A program made the translations under genes and the position numbers. Source: an uncultured Clostridia bacterium (lineage in GTDB: Bacteria > Bacillota > Clostridia > Oscillospirales > Ruminococcaceae). Taken from it: 8,187 nucleotides of DNA. Every line of letters begins with the position of its first letter. The first letter of the stretch is position 1. The stretch lies in assembly GCA_947630315.1 (NCBI GenBank), contig CANRHA010000073.1:1-8187 (forward strand), given 5' to 3'. This document shows positions 6,967 through 8,187 of the stretch, piece by piece. Under the pieces are notes generated by a model that worked only from the letters and a program-made list of their open reading frames with translations, made no database searches and was not told where the DNA came from.

Positions 6967-8067
6967 TCAGCGGACGGAAAAGCTTACGCGTTCCTCGGTG
7001 TTTTTATCAAATATAAATACCTTATGAGGCTTAAGCGAGAACCTTACCGTTTTTGACGAGAGGTCAACGCGGTTATCCGAGCTGATTATAGAGCGAACGG
7101 TGGGGCTGACGGCGTTTTCGTTAGATGAAACAACGCTCACGTCCCGGCCCATGACCTCAAGCCCGCCGAAATTGCAGGTAAGAGGCCCGTTTTCATCGAG
7201 GATAAAGCCCTCGGGGCGTATTGCCGCCCACACCTCGCCGTCGGTGGAAATATCGGTTTTAAGAACGCTGTCCTCGCCTATGATAAGCTCGCCGCCGGAT
7301 ATTTTTGCGGAAAATACGTTTATCGGCGGAGTTCCCAAAAAGTTCGCCACAAACAGGTTCGCAGGGCTGTCGTAAACGTCCTGGGGCTTGCCGATCTGCT
7401 GAACGACGCCCTCTTTCATGACGATTATTCTGTCGGATATGCTCATCGCCTCGTCCTGGTCGTGAGTAACGAAGACTGTGGTTATGCCGGTCTCGCGCTG
7501 AATGCGCTTTATTTCCTCTCGGGTCTGGAGCCTCAGACGTGCGTCAAGGTTTGAAAGCGGTTCATCAAGCAAAAGCACGCGCGGCATTTTTACAAGCGCC
7601 CTCGCTATTGCAACGCGCTGCTGCTGGCCGCCCGAGAGTTCGCCCGGCTTGCGGTCCATAAGGGTATCTATCTGGACGAGGCGGGCTATTTCGAGAGCTT
7701 TTTTCTGCATCTCGGGCTTGGACATTCTGTCCTTTCCGCGGAGATTTCCGAGCGGGAAGATGATGTTGTCCATAACGCTGAGGTGCGGGTAGAGGGCGTA
7801 ATTCTGGAAAACAAGTCCGACGCCGCGGTTTTCGGGCGGAAGCTCGGTAACGTCGTCGTCGCCGAATAATATCCTGCCGCTTGTCGGCTTTTGAAGCCCG
7901 CATATGAGGTTGAGGGTGGTGCTCTTTCCGCAGCCCGACGGCCCGAGCAGGGCTATAAGCTCGCCATCCGGAATTTCAAACGTAAGATCGCTCGCGGCAA
8001 CGGTTCCCGCCGCCCCGCGCCCCCTCCCGGGGAATATCTTTGTAATGTGGTCCAGTACTACCTTCAT
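6967..8067 (-). CDS. ABC transporter ATP-binding protein, MalK/UgpC/MsmX type
   Basis: The 366-residue cytoplasmic ATPase energises the importer by docking on the EAA loops of both permeases. Visible motifs are Walker A GPSGCGKST (42-50), Q-loop VFQNYALYPH (86-95, Q88), signature LSGGQQQR (144-151), Walker B VLLLDEP (164-170, catalytic E169), D-loop SNLD (172-175) and switch H202 in VTHDQDEA (200-207). The remaining 120 residues form the TOBE/regulatory domain of the MalK clade, including TPPINVF (246-252) and AAIRPEGF (281-288). The N-terminal A-loop region carries a few extra residues (FPGRGRGAAG, 12-21). ATG at 8067 was chosen because relatives begin at this point and AAGG at 8079-8082 is 11 nt away. 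A GTG three codons upstream is only two bases from that site. It is the first gene of the operon; MsmX-like ATPases often serve several importers, so this one may too. Confidence 0.95.
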   Translation of the reverse strand: MKVVLDHITKIFPGRGRGAAGTVAASDLTFEIPDGELIALLGPSGCGKSTTLNLICGLQKPTSGRILFGDDDVTELPPENRGVGLVFQNYALYPHLSVMDNIIFPLGNLRGKDRMSKPEMQKKALEIARLVQIDTLMDRKPGELSGGQQQRVAIARALVKMPRVLLLDEPLSNLDARLRLQTREEIKRIQRETGITTVFVTHDQDEAMSISDRIIVMKEGVVQQIGKPQDVYDSPANLFVANFLGTPPINVFSAKISGGELIIGEDSVLKTDISTDGEVWAAIRPEGFILDENGPLTCNFGGLEVMGRDVSVVSSNENAVSPTVRSIISSDNRVDLSSKTVRFSLKPHKVFIFDKNTEERVSFSVR

Positions 8068-8076
8068 AAGTGTCAC

Positions 8077-8082
8077 GTCCTT
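8077..8082 (-). promoter_or_regulatory. Ribosome binding site of the ATPase gene
   Basis: AAGGAC on the minus strand is 9 nt from the ATG at 8067 counted from its last base (11 nt from AAGG). It directly abuts the alternative GTG at 8076, which is therefore disfavoured. It is the only Shine-Dalgarno-like stretch in the leader. Confidence 0.6.
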
Positions 8083-8088
8083 GATATG

Positions 8089-8113
8089 ATGATATACGCT
8101 GTAATTATATCAT
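8089..8113. promoter_or_regulatory. Candidate operator: inverted repeat over the -10 and start site
   Basis: ATGATATA (8089-8096) and TATATCAT (8106-8113) are perfect 8-bp inverted arms around a 9-bp centre. The site covers the -10 hexamer and the predicted start of the importer operon, where a bound dimeric repressor would block transcription. A third TGATAT (8082-8087) lies next to the left arm. The arms are AT-rich and include the -10 itself, so part of the symmetry could be chance. No regulator gene is in the window. Confidence 0.5.
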
Positions 8114-8132
8114 ACTTTTTGAAGATGTGCAA
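8104..8132 (-). promoter_or_regulatory. Promoter of the ABC importer operon (extended -10)
   Basis: On the minus strand a perfect TATAAT (8109-8104) is preceded by TGA, giving the extended -10 form TGnTATAAT. A weak -35, TTGCAC (8132-8127), lies 17 bp upstream. The expected start is near 8097, giving a leader of about 30 nt. The strong extended -10 can make up for the poor -35. Inverted repeats overlap and flank it. Confidence 0.8.
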
Positions 8133-8137
8133 GGGGC

Positions 8138-8162
8138 TGATGTGGCCGAAACGGCCACATCA
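8138..8162. repeat. Perfect 11-bp-arm palindrome upstream of the importer promoter
   Basis: TGATGTGGCCG (8138-8148) and CGGCCACATCA (8152-8162) are exact inverted copies around AAA. The palindrome ends five bases upstream of the -35. Neither side has a T-run, so it is not a standard intrinsic terminator. It may be an activator or repressor site, a stem-forming intergenic repeat, or a hairpin belonging to a gene beyond the window. Confidence 0.75.
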
Positions 8163-8163
8163 T

Positions 8164-8187
8164 AGATATTAGATATTAGATGTTAGG
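8164..8187. repeat. 7-bp tandem repeat, cut by the window end
   Basis: AGATATT (8164-8170) is repeated exactly at 8171-8177, then as AGATGTT (8178-8184), and a fourth unit begins with AGG at the window edge. The array directly follows the palindrome at 8138-8162. Its full length and purpose cannot be seen here. Confidence 0.65.

Noticed and set aside
3575..8067. A polyamine (PotABCD-like) transporter, suggested by the ATPase-permease-permease-binding protein order
   Set aside because: The permease motifs (WNSYVWPRLVT, GVAQGGTKG, the UgpA-type N-terminus), the MalK-type C-terminal domain of the ATPase and the family-1 binding protein all point to the CUT1 carbohydrate type.
8068..8076. GTG start for the ATPase three codons upstream of the chosen ATG
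   Set aside because: The Shine-Dalgarno stretch AAGGAC directly abuts this GTG, leaving too little spacing. Family members start near the chosen methionine.

Overview
The window looks like chromosomal DNA of an anaerobic Gram-positive gut or rumen type bacterium (Bacillota, class Clostridia, perhaps Oscillospirales). This is inferred from a lipid-anchored solute-binding protein, strong AGGAGG-like ribosome sites, an oxygen-sensitive indolepyruvate:ferredoxin oxidoreductase, and moderately GC-rich genes that still use the ATA (Ile) and AGG (Arg) codons freely. No rRNA or other taxonomic marker is present, so the assignment is tentative.

Left part, plus strand (1-2620): the 3' end of an operon for aromatic 2-oxoacid / aryl-CoA metabolism. 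It holds the C-terminal part of IorA (TPP domain plus two [4Fe-4S] clusters), complete IorB, and a phenylacetate-CoA ligase family protein. The genes are translationally coupled (TGATG overlap, then a 2-nt gap). IorAB interconverts arylpyruvates and arylacetyl-CoA with ferredoxin, and the ligase links arylacetyl-CoA to the free aryl acid. The operon ends at a hairpin (2637-2661) with T-runs on both sides, which can also stop transcription arriving from the right.

Right part, minus strand (8187 down to 2680): a four-gene CUT1-type (carbohydrate or related solute) ABC importer operon in the order ATPase, MalF/UgpA-type permease, MalG/UgpE-type permease, solute-binding lipoprotein. The genes are separated by 17 and 19 nt and then a 4-nt ATGA overlap. 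A promoter with an extended -10 lies upstream at 8104-8132. An 8-bp-arm inverted repeat covers its -10 and start site, a perfect 11-bp-arm palindrome sits just upstream of the -35, and a 7-bp tandem repeat runs off the window edge. The binding protein is unusual in having both an N-terminal lipobox and a C-terminal transmembrane helix with a basic tail.

Between the importer and the convergent terminator is a monocistronic-looking secreted lipoprotein (2680-3486). It has an acidic linker and two similar beta-rich, OB-fold-like units. Its own promoter matches the sigma-A consensus exactly (TTGACA, 16 bp, TATAAT), the predicted transcript begins with a GAAA-capped hairpin, and the gene has no ATA among its 11 isoleucine codons, unlike its neighbours. 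Together these suggest an abundant surface lipoprotein of unknown function.

There is no phage, CRISPR, insertion sequence, tRNA or rRNA in the window. No stretch over 300 bases lacks a gene; the longest non-coding stretches are the 8068-8187 upstream region and the 88-nt gap at 3487-3574. Most of the window is ordinary metabolism. The items most worth a second look are the OB-like lipoprotein, the doubly anchored binding protein and the control region at the right end.
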